Shown: positions 1 through 6,709, counted from the first letter of the stretch. The stretch is DNA of 7,429 nucleotides from Planctomicrobium sp. (GCA_029259835.1 JAJDEL010000650.1:1-7429), one strand, 5' to 3'. Numbers and translations are program-made. The notes: generated by a model not told the origin, from the sequence alone.

Positions 1-24
1 TTTAAGTGTCCGGCTGAATTCAGC
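1..24. repeat. Partial palindromic repeat and adjacent 12-bp palindrome at left edge
   Basis: Bases 1-10, TTTAAGTGTC, are the right half of a palindrome whose left half would lie outside the window. The same string, followed by Y-GGCT-R-A, occurs on the minus strand at 4881-4897, so 14 of 16 bases are shared. Immediately after it, GCTGAATTCAGC at 13-24 is a perfect 12-bp palindrome. The likely role is a terminator or intergenic repeat for a gene to the left. An operator for the gene at 73 is less likely because the site lies about 50 bases upstream of its start. The repeat match is seen directly; the function is inferred. Confidence 0.4.
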
Positions 25-72
25 GAACTATGTGTCTCACATGACAGAACGTGGATAAACCGGAGAATTGAA

Positions 73-576
73 ATGAAAACAAATTTACAGTTGACCACAA
101 TCTTTTTCGCCATCGCCATTTCAGGACCGCTGTTCGCTCAGGAAGAGAAGCCGAAGGTTGAACTCTCGAAAGCCGAACAACAATTCGTGGAGCTATTGAC
201 AAAAGCGACAATGGTCGGGCGTTTCAGTATCGATGGACGCAACAATCGAGACCCTCAGCCTGAACGTTACGCGATTGAATCCGTCACTAAAACCGGCGGT
301 GACAACTGGATTGTTAAAGCGCGGATCACTTACGGGAAATATGATTTGGCTGTGCCTGTCCCTGTTCAAGTATTGTGGGCAGGCGATACTCCGATCTTAC
401 AGGTGACCGATCTCAAAATTCCACTCATGGGTGACGGCTTTACCGCCCGAGTGATGTTCTACAAAGACCGGTACGCCGGGAGTTGGTATCATGGCAAGGT
501 CGGCGGTCACATGTGGGGAATGATTGAGCAGCAAGCAGAAGAAGAACCTTCGGCCGATGCTGAGCCAAAATCTTAA
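73..576 (+). CDS. Exported protein of unknown function
   Basis: This gene encodes 167 residues. The ATG at 73 follows CGGAG (61-65) at 7 bases, a usable ribosome binding site. Residues 1-22 form a Sec-type signal peptide: a short basic N-terminus, a hydrophobic core, and probable cleavage after Leu-Phe-Ala22. The mature protein starts with a charged helix-like stretch (23-45). A beta-rich core of about residues 48-152 follows, with alternating hydrophobic residues and glycine/aromatic pairs (LWAGD at 101-105, the repeated VP at 94-97, and YAGSWYHGKVGG at 134-145). The last 15 residues are acidic and low in complexity. I see no catalytic motif, membrane anchor or lipobox, so it is probably periplasmic or secreted. 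It resembles conserved hypothetical proteins of planctomycetes, by recollection only. It appears to stand alone, 87 bases before the next gene. Confidence 0.85.
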   Translation: MKTNLQLTTIFFAIAISGPLFAQEEKPKVELSKAEQQFVELLTKATMVGRFSIDGRNNRDPQPERYAIESVTKTGGDNWIVKARITYGKYDLAVPVPVQVLWAGDTPILQVTDLKIPLMGDGFTARVMFYKDRYAGSWYHGKVGGHMWGMIEQQAEEEPSADAEPKS

Positions 577-663
577 ACGCGACAGCGAATACCTGACTAG
601 GAAAGAACTTTCTTTGTAAGAACATCACCGACAAAAAGGGCAATGGAGACAGGATCGCGATAG

Positions 664-1941
664 ATGTCTGAGCGTCAGAAAGCATTATCAGTCAAGGGCG
701 TATCAGGCTTCGGCGGCTTGATCGGTTGCTTCGGAATGGTCTTTGGGTTCGTCTTCTCCAGCATGTTCTTTGGGATGGGGTCTCTCTTTTTATGGATGAT
801 TGCTCTGCAACCCGCGCTGAAAATCTGGGACGCCGCCACATGGGTGGAAACTCCCTGCACCATCACGAAAAGTGAAGTTGAAGGTGATGAAAGCTACAAG
901 GTTGTGGTTGAATACGATTATGAAATCAGCGGCAAGCAGCATTCCGGCAATCAGTACAATTTCTTCAGTATGTCGACAGGTGGTCGGACATCAAAAGAAC
1001 GAATCGCGGCTCAGTACAAAGAAGGCACACAGCATGCTTGTTTTGTGAACCCGAGTGAACCGACTGAATCGGTCATTGATCGTTCGTTCAGTTCTTCAAT
1101 GTGGTGGGGACTCTTTCCAATTCCATTTATCTTGGTTGGACTCGTTGGGTATTGGTTTGTCTTTTTCGGACGTTCAAAGCTGAATTTGGCGGAACGGGCT
1201 GCGAAAATGCAGCAAGAAGCGATGACTGGTTCTCAAAGTGGCAAGACTTTCTCGCCATTGTCTGCCAACCGTGTTGCAAGTCTGTTAGAACTCTCCAACT
1301 CCGATTACGACGAAGAAGATCTGTTTGAAGAGCCAGGTCCGGTCACTCTCGAACCAGATGCTTCCCGATTTGGCATTGCGATTGTTCTTTTTGTGTTTGC
1401 AACATTCTGGAACGGCATCGTGTCAATCTTTGTTTTCCAACGCCTCGGAGATTGGCTTCAGTTTCAGTTTTCAGGATTCGAAGACCTCTTTCTCGTGCCG
1501 TTCATATTGATCGGAATCGGAGTCTTCCTCGCCGCGATCTACAATCTCATGGCAAGCTTCAATCCCCGTCCAACACTCATTCTCAGTCGCCAGTTGATCC
1601 CGCTGGGAAGTTCGGCACAAATCCAGTGGTCGTTCGAACAGGGGACGGGGTCAATTCGTCAGTTGAAGCTCGTTCTCTCTGGAATTGAAGAAGCGACCTA
1701 CCGCCGAGGAACAAATACCTACACCGATTCAGAAACTTTCCACGAGGAAATTCTTTTTGAGACAACCGACTCGCTGGAAATCAGAGAAGGGCAAGTCAGC
1801 GTGATGATTCCTTCGGAGACAATGCACTCCTTTCAGGGCGGAAACAACAAAATCGAGTGGACATTGCAACTCAAAGGAGACATCCCTCTCTGGCCGGATA
1901 TTGACACAAAATTCCCGATTCGAGTGGTTCCGCACGAATGA
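664..1941 (+). CDS. DUF3592-like membrane protein with C-terminal beta-sandwich domain
   Basis: This gene encodes 425 residues. The ATG at 664 is preceded by AGGA (651-654) at 9 bases. Residues 17-50 are a glycine- and phenylalanine-rich hydrophobic stretch that forms the first membrane segment or pair. Residues 55-140 look like the extracytoplasmic DUF3592 module: a Trp-Val-Glu-Thr-Pro start, a VVVEYDYEISGKQHSG strand pair, then the typical cysteine- and proline-containing CFVNPSEPTESV close. Further membrane segments lie at about 147-169, 237-259 and 277-297, with an acidic linker at 208-230. Residues 303-424 form a soluble beta-rich domain ending in SFQGGNNKIEWTLQL and an IRVVP strand, a pattern like the C-terminal arrestin-like sandwich. 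DUF3592 has no assigned biochemical function. The stop overlaps the start of the next gene (ATGA), so the two proteins are probably made together and may interact. Confidence 0.85.
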   Translation: MSERQKALSVKGVSGFGGLIGCFGMVFGFVFSSMFFGMGSLFLWMIALQPALKIWDAATWVETPCTITKSEVEGDESYKVVVEYDYEISGKQHSGNQYNFFSMSTGGRTSKERIAAQYKEGTQHACFVNPSEPTESVIDRSFSSSMWWGLFPIPFILVGLVGYWFVFFGRSKLNLAERAAKMQQEAMTGSQSGKTFSPLSANRVASLLELSNSDYDEEDLFEEPGPVTLEPDASRFGIAIVLFVFATFWNGIVSIFVFQRLGDWLQFQFSGFEDLFLVPFILIGIGVFLAAIYNLMASFNPRPTLILSRQLIPLGSSAQIQWSFEQGTGSIRQLKLVLSGIEEATYRRGTNTYTDSETFHEEILFETTDSLEIREGQVSVMIPSETMHSFQGGNNKIEWTLQLKGDIPLWPDIDTKFPIRVVPHE

Positions 1942-2303
1942 ATAATCTTGAACTCGCATTTCCTCAAGACTCAACTGGTTTTGACCCTGGTACCGAGATC
2001 AGCATCATTGCCTCTTGGGAATTCGATGCCCCTCCAGAGGTACTGGAAGTCCGACTGGTCTGGAATACGGCTGGCAAAGGGGATCAAGACCTCAAAGTTG
2101 TCAAAGTGGCCCGTCTTGAAAAACCAGCGGCGAAGGAGCAACGCAGCGTTGTTCTCGAACTCCCCTGGGGACCGTACAGCTTTTCCGGCAAGTTGATCTC
2201 TCTGATTTGGGCAATCGAACTCGTCGCATTGCCAGACAAAGACTCATTGCGCAAAGAAATCAGAATCGCACCGCAGGGGAATGAAGTCTTGATCTCGCAA
2301 TAA
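1938..2303 (+). CDS. Small predicted beta-sandwich protein coupled to the DUF3592-like gene
   Basis: This gene encodes 121 residues. Its ATG (1938-1940) overlaps the TGA of the preceding gene (1939-1941), so it is probably translated by re-initiation; no separate ribosome binding site is needed. There is no signal peptide or membrane segment, so it should be soluble. The sequence alternates short hydrophobic strands with loops. The segment at about 75-110 (LPWGPYSFSGKLISLIWAIE, then an IRIAP close) follows the same plan as the end of the upstream protein, where a Ser-Phe-x-Gly loop leads into I-x-W-x-L and closes in a V/I-x-P strand. I infer a stand-alone arrestin-like or immunoglobulin-like domain that may partner the upstream membrane protein. 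No enzyme motif is visible, and the family name is unknown to me. Confidence 0.8.
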   Translation: MNNLELAFPQDSTGFDPGTEISIIASWEFDAPPEVLEVRLVWNTAGKGDQDLKVVKVARLEKPAAKEQRSVVLELPWGPYSFSGKLISLIWAIELVALPDKDSLRKEIRIAPQGNEVLISQ

Positions 2304-2714
2304 CAATATGACTCGCGAGATGTCATGAATTTGCCGGATAACATTAAGTGTACGACGAACCCACGGTGCCACCTTACTTTGCCGGAAATCACTGCAAATC
2401 CGGCTATGAGGCTCCGTTGATTCAATCACAATTCGATTTCTTTTCAGGCTCCTCGTATCCCGCACAATGGATTCGGAAACTCGTCGAGGACAGATTGCAT
2501 CGATTGTAGTGACGGTTCTCGCGATTTGGTGTTCTTGAGCAACACCAAACGCACGAATGATCCGCAAAATTGCACTCTCTTTTCTGAGATCATTTTCTTA
2601 CTGGACTGGACTTTCCTGAGATTCCAGATCGCGACTTCTCCAAAAGGCTCCTCCCTGATTGGATGGAGAACGCACGCCCGTTTTCCGGTGCTAGAGTTGA
2701 GTGTCACGAACAAA

Positions 2715-2745
2715 TTTCGTTCACAAGCCATTTCACTGAACGAAA
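2715..2745 (+). repeat. Inverted repeat upstream of the gene at 2819
   Basis: TTTCGTTCA (2715-2723) and TGAACGAAA (2737-2745) are perfect 9-bp arms around a 13-base spacer. No T-tract follows, so it is a poor intrinsic terminator. It lies about 75 bases before the start at 2819 and could be a leader structure or a binding site. Confidence 0.35.
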
Positions 2746-2781
2746 ATTGAAATTTACAAGAGATCATGAAATGTACCCGTT

Positions 2782-2791
2782 CGGTTAACCG
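2782..2791. promoter_or_regulatory. Short palindrome CGGTTAACCG before the gene at 2819
   Basis: This is a perfect 10-bp palindrome centred about 32 bases upstream of the ATG at 2819. Its position would suit a repressor site, but a palindrome this short occurs readily by chance. No regulator gene is nearby. Confidence 0.2.
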
Positions 2792-2818
2792 GCGGTCGAA
2801 AAGACATTGGAGTTCACG

Positions 2819-3499
2819 ATGGGGTTTTTGAAACCTAAAAACGCGTCTAAAGTTCGAGACGATGTGGCGACACAATTTGTCCCTCACAATGCAACGTCTA
2901 CGCAGCTCGAAGAACACCTCCGCGTTGCACGTTACGGGAGCTTTTTACTCACCGACGCCGTACGCCCGGCGTTCGACTTAAAAGTCGTTCCAAGTGCAGG
3001 GTGGCGAAAAGATAACTATCGCGACGGGGAAACCGGCATTGAGGTCCCTGTCATCATGGCGGCTCAAACACGGGAAAAACTTTTCGACCTCTTCATGGAT
3101 CTCCTCGAGCCCTTGGGAGATGAAGTCGATGTTGTCTTGGAAACGAGTCACGACAGCGAGATGGGCAAGCATGACGACTTGTATCGGGAAAGCATGGACT
3201 TGCCGATTCTCAAAAGCATGCTCTACGACTACGAAGACATTTTAACGAACGATGGATGCACTGGAATCGCTGTACTCAATCCGCGTGTTCCGATGGAAGT
3301 TCAGTTTGACGAACACAAACTGCTCATGATGTACGGTCATGACCTCGAACCATTCATCGACGTTCTACAGAATCATGGCCTGTATCACAGCGACACAATC
3401 CGCTTCATCACTGAGGCTGAACATATTCATTCATCCACGGACGATCACACGGAACAATTTAACGGACTGCGTTATCAAATCGGCGTCGAATTCGACTAA
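2819..3499 (+). CDS. Soluble conserved protein of unknown function, planctomycete type
   Basis: This gene encodes 226 residues from the ATG at 2819. That start is preferred because GGAG (2809-2812) sits 6 bases upstream. A longer frame beginning with TTG at 2807 would place that binding site inside the gene. There is no signal peptide, membrane segment or lipobox, so it should be cytoplasmic. The core has well-formed blocks: LRVARYGSFLLTDAVRPAFD (34-53), a REKLFDLFMDLLEPLGDEVD stretch (85-104), the SMLYDYEDILTNDGCTGIAV region (133-152) and FITEAEHIHSS (196-206). The pattern suggests a compact alpha/beta fold with acidic surfaces and histidines near the C-terminus. No catalytic signature that I know is present. 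I recall similar hypothetical proteins only from planctomycetes. It is separated by 106 bases from the next gene and is not clearly in an operon with it. Confidence 0.85.
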   Translation: MGFLKPKNASKVRDDVATQFVPHNATSTQLEEHLRVARYGSFLLTDAVRPAFDLKVVPSAGWRKDNYRDGETGIEVPVIMAAQTREKLFDLFMDLLEPLGDEVDVVLETSHDSEMGKHDDLYRESMDLPILKSMLYDYEDILTNDGCTGIAVLNPRVPMEVQFDEHKLLMMYGHDLEPFIDVLQNHGLYHSDTIRFITEAEHIHSSTDDHTEQFNGLRYQIGVEFD

Positions 3500-3605
3500 G
3501 GAGAACGTTGAATCTCACGGCGATCAATTTTATTTCGCCCACCGGATCACTTTGTCAGGGTTTCGATAAGCCTGCAAATCACGAACCGTGGGCAAAATCA
3601 TACCG

Positions 3606-4868
3606 ATGAGCAAACAGATGATGAGTCGAACCCCTCTCGGCTTGTGGCTGTGCCTTTCATTGGTAAGTTCGGGATGTACGAGCATGTTTGCTCCTACGTC
3701 TCAGCTTCCCGGTATTGCGCAGCAACGGCCCGTCAAAACACCATCTGCGGCGCGAGAAACATCTCAACCGCAGAACATTCCCAGCAGCGATCTCGTTCTG
3801 CCACGCGGATTCGAGGCGAATGTTCCCGCCCAGGATGGGGAAAATCAAAACGGTATCGAGTTGGGAAAACCGCAATCGTTTCCCGTCACGAACAATGGAC
3901 CAGTGTCCGCTCAGAAACCGCTTCAAAACCAAGTGGTCAAAAAATCTGCTGGCCCAAAATCTTCACAAACTGGTGCTTCACAAACTGGCGAAGTCTGGAA
4001 CCAACCACAGCAGAGTACATCCCGCCGACCGATTGAAATCTCTCACGCAGGTCGAGGGAATTATCGCGTGCTCATTCTGGGCAGCATCTACGGAAACGAA
4101 CCAGAGAGCATCGAGCTTCTGGACGCAATAACAAGGGAATCGCAGGCGTATGCTCAGTCGCCATCGTATTCATTTGTCTTTATCAAAACACCGAACCCAG
4201 ATGGCCTTGAGGAACACATTCGCACGAACCACAATGGTGTGGACCTCAATCGCAATTTCCCTTCCACTTGGTTCACTGCGACACCAAACCGATTAACAGG
4301 ACCGCATCCAGCAAGTGAAATTGAAACTCAAAATTTGATGAAAGTCTTGCGAAGCTTTCAGCCTCATCGAGTGATTCACATCCGCAGCAGCATTGGGTTG
4401 CGACCACTCGTACTCGTGAATGATCAACTCCAGAATGCTGTTGAATCGATCCGCCGTCAAGATTCAATTGATGCTGGATCGTTTGCCGGAGAATACAAAG
4501 TCGGATCTATTGAGGAGTTCGTTTCACTTCGTGTTGACACGGAACTGATGACAATTCATTTGCCACCCAAAGGGTTTCAAAGAATGTCCGCCCAACAACT
4601 TTTTCAGTTAGCAACGGCAAACTTCGGGGCACAATCCCCCTCAGAACCACAAGAACACTTCGCCACTTCCCCTCCGGGCAACAGAAAATCGATTGCCGAT
4701 CAGACAATCGAAAAAGAACATCCAGTCTTGCCTGACGGAAAAAAAGGTTACGTCGAATTCCTCCCACCGCCTCCGACTGGAGAGCCTTTCAACCGAGCCT
4801 CAAAGACAACGGTCCCTGGAACCAACGACCCAAAATACTACGAACTCCCGCCACCACCGAGTTCGTGA
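3606..4868 (+). CDS. Probable lipoprotein with degenerate M14 carboxypeptidase-like domain
   Basis: This gene encodes 420 residues from the ATG at 3606. An in-frame GTG at 3588 and ATGs at 3618 and 3621 are alternatives, and none has a strong ribosome binding site. A basic N-terminus and hydrophobic core end in LVSSGC, a lipobox-like site (Cys24), so a lipid-anchored envelope protein is likely. Residues 28-140 are a Gln/Pro/Ser-rich linker. Residues about 144-330 follow the M14 zinc-carboxypeptidase plan: GSIYGNEPE (159-167), NPDG (197-200), RTNHNGVDLNRNFP (206-219), a HPASEIET helix (234-241), and the later strands. M14 enzymes cut C-terminal residues or peptidoglycan peptides. Here the usual zinc His is Tyr162, the second zinc His is Arg260, and the catalytic Glu is His318. 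The second zinc ligand (Glu165) and the substrate-binding Arg206, Asn215 and Arg216 remain. I infer a non-catalytic binding protein. The C-terminal 50 residues are proline-rich with two L-P-P-P-P runs. Confidence 0.85.
   Translation: MSKQMMSRTPLGLWLCLSLVSSGCTSMFAPTSQLPGIAQQRPVKTPSAARETSQPQNIPSSDLVLPRGFEANVPAQDGENQNGIELGKPQSFPVTNNGPVSAQKPLQNQVVKKSAGPKSSQTGASQTGEVWNQPQQSTSRRPIEISHAGRGNYRVLILGSIYGNEPESIELLDAITRESQAYAQSPSYSFVFIKTPNPDGLEEHIRTNHNGVDLNRNFPSTWFTATPNRLTGPHPASEIETQNLMKVLRSFQPHRVIHIRSSIGLRPLVLVNDQLQNAVESIRRQDSIDAGSFAGEYKVGSIEEFVSLRVDTELMTIHLPPKGFQRMSAQQLFQLATANFGAQSPSEPQEHFATSPPGNRKSIADQTIEKEHPVLPDGKKGYVEFLPPPPTGEPFNRASKTTVPGTNDPKYYELPPPPSS
3961..3990 (+). repeat. 15-bp tandem duplication inside the lipoprotein linker
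   Basis: CTTCACAAACTGG occurs at 3961-3973 and again at 3976-3988. With the following two bases it makes two 15-bp units differing at one base. In frame they encode two copies of Ser-Gln-Thr-Gly followed by Ala or Glu. This is a recent slippage-type duplication in a low-complexity linker that tolerates length change. Confidence 0.7.
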
Positions 4869-4885
4869 GAACGCGACTTGTTAGC

Positions 4886-4904
4886 CAGACACTTAAAGTG
4901 TCTG
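4886..4904. terminator. Palindromic hairpin in a convergent gap, possible bidirectional terminator
   Basis: CAGACACTT (4886-4894) and AAGTGTCTG (4896-4904) are perfect 9-bp arms around one base. As RNA this would fold as a 7-bp stem with a TTAAA loop. It lies 17 bases after the lipoprotein stop and 28 bases beyond the permease stop, the natural place for a shared transcription end. Neither side has a T-tract, so classic intrinsic termination is doubtful. Half of the motif recurs at bases 1-16. Confidence 0.4.
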
Positions 4905-4932
4905 CAGAAACTCGCTGGACGTTTCGCCTCTT

Positions 4933-6486
4933 TCACGACCCTGCGATCAGCTGGATTCGTCGAGCAATCTCGAATTGGATTGCTGCACAGACAATCACCG
5001 TTGCGTAAATCAGCGGGCTGGCTTCGGCAAGATCGCCTTGATCGGCGGCAGAAATCAGGGTCATCGCACCAGCAACGAACGGCGCGAGGATCATTCCCAG
5101 GATCAGCATGACTCCAATCGCCAGCGGCAAGGCTCCCCATTTGGAAATCAACGAACACAGGACCGTCAAATGGCTGAGAACCAGAATTATTGAAATTCCA
5201 ATAACCATTTTTAGTGTGTAAACAACTAGAAATCCTGTTCCAGATATCTTCAACAAGTATTCAGTGCCCAGCAAGGCGATGATTGTAGGGAGAACTGCAA
5301 TCGAGCAGCCCAGAAGTTTTGAATAGGAAAGCTGTCCCACGGATTGAGGGAGCATCAGCAGTGTTGGCAGAGTGCCAAGTTTGCGTTCAGTATTAAAGAA
5401 CAAAGACGCAAAGAGCAGCACCTCGATCGCAAGAACAACAAGCAGTGAATCCCTAGCAAATGCCTCTCCTGAAACCATTGTGACGCGGTGAATCTTCGAT
5501 GAATAGTAGATGCAAAGAGAGATCCATAAAGGATAAAAAATGACCTTGGCAATCACCAGCAGTGGTCCGCCGGAGATGAAGTAAAAATCTTTCCAGGCCA
5601 GCGCCACTTTCCAGGGGCGAGACATCAGAGGAAACCACCTGCGACGCCGTGTCGAAATCGCCACACGTTGCGGCTCGACCGACTCTGGTGTCCAGACGAC
5701 TTGGCGAAACCTCAACCAGGCGAGTAGAAAAAAGAAAACTCCTGCGACCAGAGAGTAGAGAACTTGCAAACCGAAAACGGCATAGGTTCCATTCGGCTCA
5801 AAAATTCTTGAGACCTGCTGGATCACTGATGTCTTTTCATGAAACGCATTGAGGCTTTCCAACGTCGCGCCAAGGCTTCCAGATAATGAGAGGTAACCAA
5901 AAGTGGCGAGTTGGCTAAAGAAATGATCGAGGGCAGGAACCATACCCATAACGACTAACGTTAGCAGCACCATCAAAGCGCCAGCCTCACTGGAACGTCT
6001 TGAAACGACAGAAGAGAGCAGTGCCAAGTTCGCAATCAAAAAGAGAAAAGCGGCCAGGGAAATGTATGTCGCAAAAATTTGCGTGATCGTAATACCGCCC
6101 AAAGTGATCGAAAGCAAAGCAAACGGAAATTGTGCCGCAAATATCAAGATCGCGGAAAGGACTCGATTCGTTGATTTCCCCAGCAAAATCGCGAGTGGCG
6201 AGATATTCGCCAACAGCAACAACCCGAGAGTCCCTTCTTCTTTTTCCTCAGTCACCGAGTTCGCAAAATGCCCCACGCCAGCAAGGCAGATCAGTGCGAT
6301 CCCGAGGTGAGCCATCGACCGAAAAAAATCAAGGCCAGGCGTAATCGCATACGTTGATCGAAAATGAGCGATAAAAAGCAAGATCAGCAGTATCAGCACA
6401 CTCAATAGTCGAGACCAATGCGCATGCGACTTCAACGCGTCGCCGCGTACCGAACGATTAAGTAATGTCAGTGTACCACGAATCAT
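4933..6486 (-). CDS. ABC-2 type transporter permease, two tandem halves
   Basis: This gene encodes 517 residues and would form the membrane channel of an ATP-driven exporter in the inner membrane. About twelve hydrophobic segments fall into two sets of six: roughly 27-42, 60-76, 109-131, 142-161, 168-187 and 238-258, then 309-327, 347-364, 392-412, 418-447, 453-478 and 491-511. Each half carries the ABC-2 signature of an acidic/basic run, Gly-Thr-Leu, a leucine-rich stretch and a Lys 19 residues after the Gly (GTL 85-87 with Lys104; GTL 371-373 with Lys390). A WKDF motif (298-301) opens the second half. The start chosen is the ATG at 6486. A GTG at 6600 behind AAGGAG would add 38 residues, but those look non-coding. 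No ATPase gene is adjacent, so the partner must be encoded elsewhere. The substrate is unknown. Confidence 0.85.
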   Translation of the reverse strand: MIRGTLTLLNRSVRGDALKSHAHWSRLLSVLILLILLFIAHFRSTYAITPGLDFFRSMAHLGIALICLAGVGHFANSVTEEKEEGTLGLLLLANISPLAILLGKSTNRVLSAILIFAAQFPFALLSITLGGITITQIFATYISLAAFLFLIANLALLSSVVSRRSSEAGALMVLLTLVVMGMVPALDHFFSQLATFGYLSLSGSLGATLESLNAFHEKTSVIQQVSRIFEPNGTYAVFGLQVLYSLVAGVFFFLLAWLRFRQVVWTPESVEPQRVAISTRRRRWFPLMSRPWKVALAWKDFYFISGGPLLVIAKVIFYPLWISLCIYYSSKIHRVTMVSGEAFARDSLLVVLAIEVLLFASLFFNTERKLGTLPTLLMLPQSVGQLSYSKLLGCSIAVLPTIIALLGTEYLLKISGTGFLVVYTLKMVIGISIILVLSHLTVLCSLISKWGALPLAIGVMLILGMILAPFVAGAMTLISAADQGDLAEASPLIYATVIVCAAIQFEIARRIQLIAGS

Positions 6487-6513
6487 GCAGAGAACTGTCA
6501 AAATGTGAGATGG

Positions 6514-6531
6514 ACAATACGACCGTATTGT
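6514..6531. promoter_or_regulatory. Operator-like palindrome upstream of the permease gene
   Basis: ACAATACG (6514-6521) and CGTATTGT (6524-6531) are perfect 8-bp arms around AC. The site ends 27 bases upstream of the permease ATG at 6486. On the minus strand a TATATT -10-like box (6549-6554) lies just upstream of it, with only a poor -35 match, so the palindrome would fall in the early transcribed region, a usual repressor position. The size and symmetry fit dimeric helix-turn-helix regulators such as the GntR or TetR families. No regulator gene is in the window. Confidence 0.45.
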
Positions 6532-6537
6532 TCCCGA

Positions 6538-6545
6538 ACGTACGT
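6538..6545. promoter_or_regulatory. Short palindrome ACGTACGT near the putative permease promoter
   Basis: This is a perfect 8-bp palindrome between the operator-like site and the -10-like box. It is too short to call alone and is recorded because two palindromes cluster in one promoter region. Confidence 0.15.
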
Positions 6546-6653
6546 AGCAATATAAAGATGTGTTGGAAGAAAATCTCTTTCGCCGAATTTCTTGTCCCAC
6601 CTGTTACCAAACTCCTTGGGTGTATCCGCTCATTGTCGGTCAGCGATAAAGTC

Positions 6654-6709
6654 CCCTCCCCCCACAATCGATATGGAATTCAAAATAGGACATCGCTGTG
6701 GGGAGAGGG
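6654..6709. repeat. GC-rich inverted repeat of dispersed GGGAGAGGGTTAGGGTGAGGGG type
   Basis: CCCTCCCCCCACA (6654-6666) pairs with TGTGGGGAGAGGG (6697-6709) at 12 of 13 positions around a 30-base AT-richer spacer. The right arm runs on as TTAGGGTGAGGGG. I recognise strings of this kind from intergenic repeats found many times in diverse bacterial genomes; copy number here cannot be judged from one window. It may act as a transcription end or as a folded RNA element. Confidence 0.5.

Larger units (their letters stand above)
2304..2818. other. 515-base region without a convincing gene
   Basis: All frames are broken into short pieces. The longest open stretch is on the minus strand (2444-2917). 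It runs into the next gene and has an arginine- and cysteine-rich composition typical of a non-coding frame. A 23-codon frame on the plus strand (2467-2538, starting MDSETRRGQ and then hydrophobic) has no ribosome binding site and is probably chance. What the stretch does hold is a hairpin at 2715-2745 and a 10-bp palindrome at 2782-2791, both in the probable leader of the gene at 2819. I could not identify a convincing sigma-70 promoter. The length is unusual compared with the tight gaps elsewhere, so a decayed gene or an unrecognised small RNA is possible. Confidence 0.5.

Noticed and set aside
601..612. GAAAG/CTTTC inverted repeat after the first gene
   Set aside because: The arms are 5 bp with a two-base centre, too tight to form a stable hairpin, and no T-tract follows.
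2292..2321. 7-bp stem with a 16-base loop across the stop of the gene ending at 2303
   Set aside because: The stem is short, the loop long and there is no T-tract, so it is not a credible terminator.
2467..2538. 23-codon plus-strand frame with a hydrophobic second half
   Set aside because: It has no ribosome binding site and no context, and the length is easily reached by chance. It is noted only as part of the gap.
2807..2818. TTG at 2807 as the start of the orphan gene
   Set aside because: The TTG overlaps the GGAG that serves the ATG at 2819 and lacks its own binding site.
2444..2917. 157-codon minus-strand frame
   Set aside because: It overlaps the start of the gene at 2819. It is rich in Arg, Cys and Phe, has no recognisable motif, and behaves like a shadow frame.
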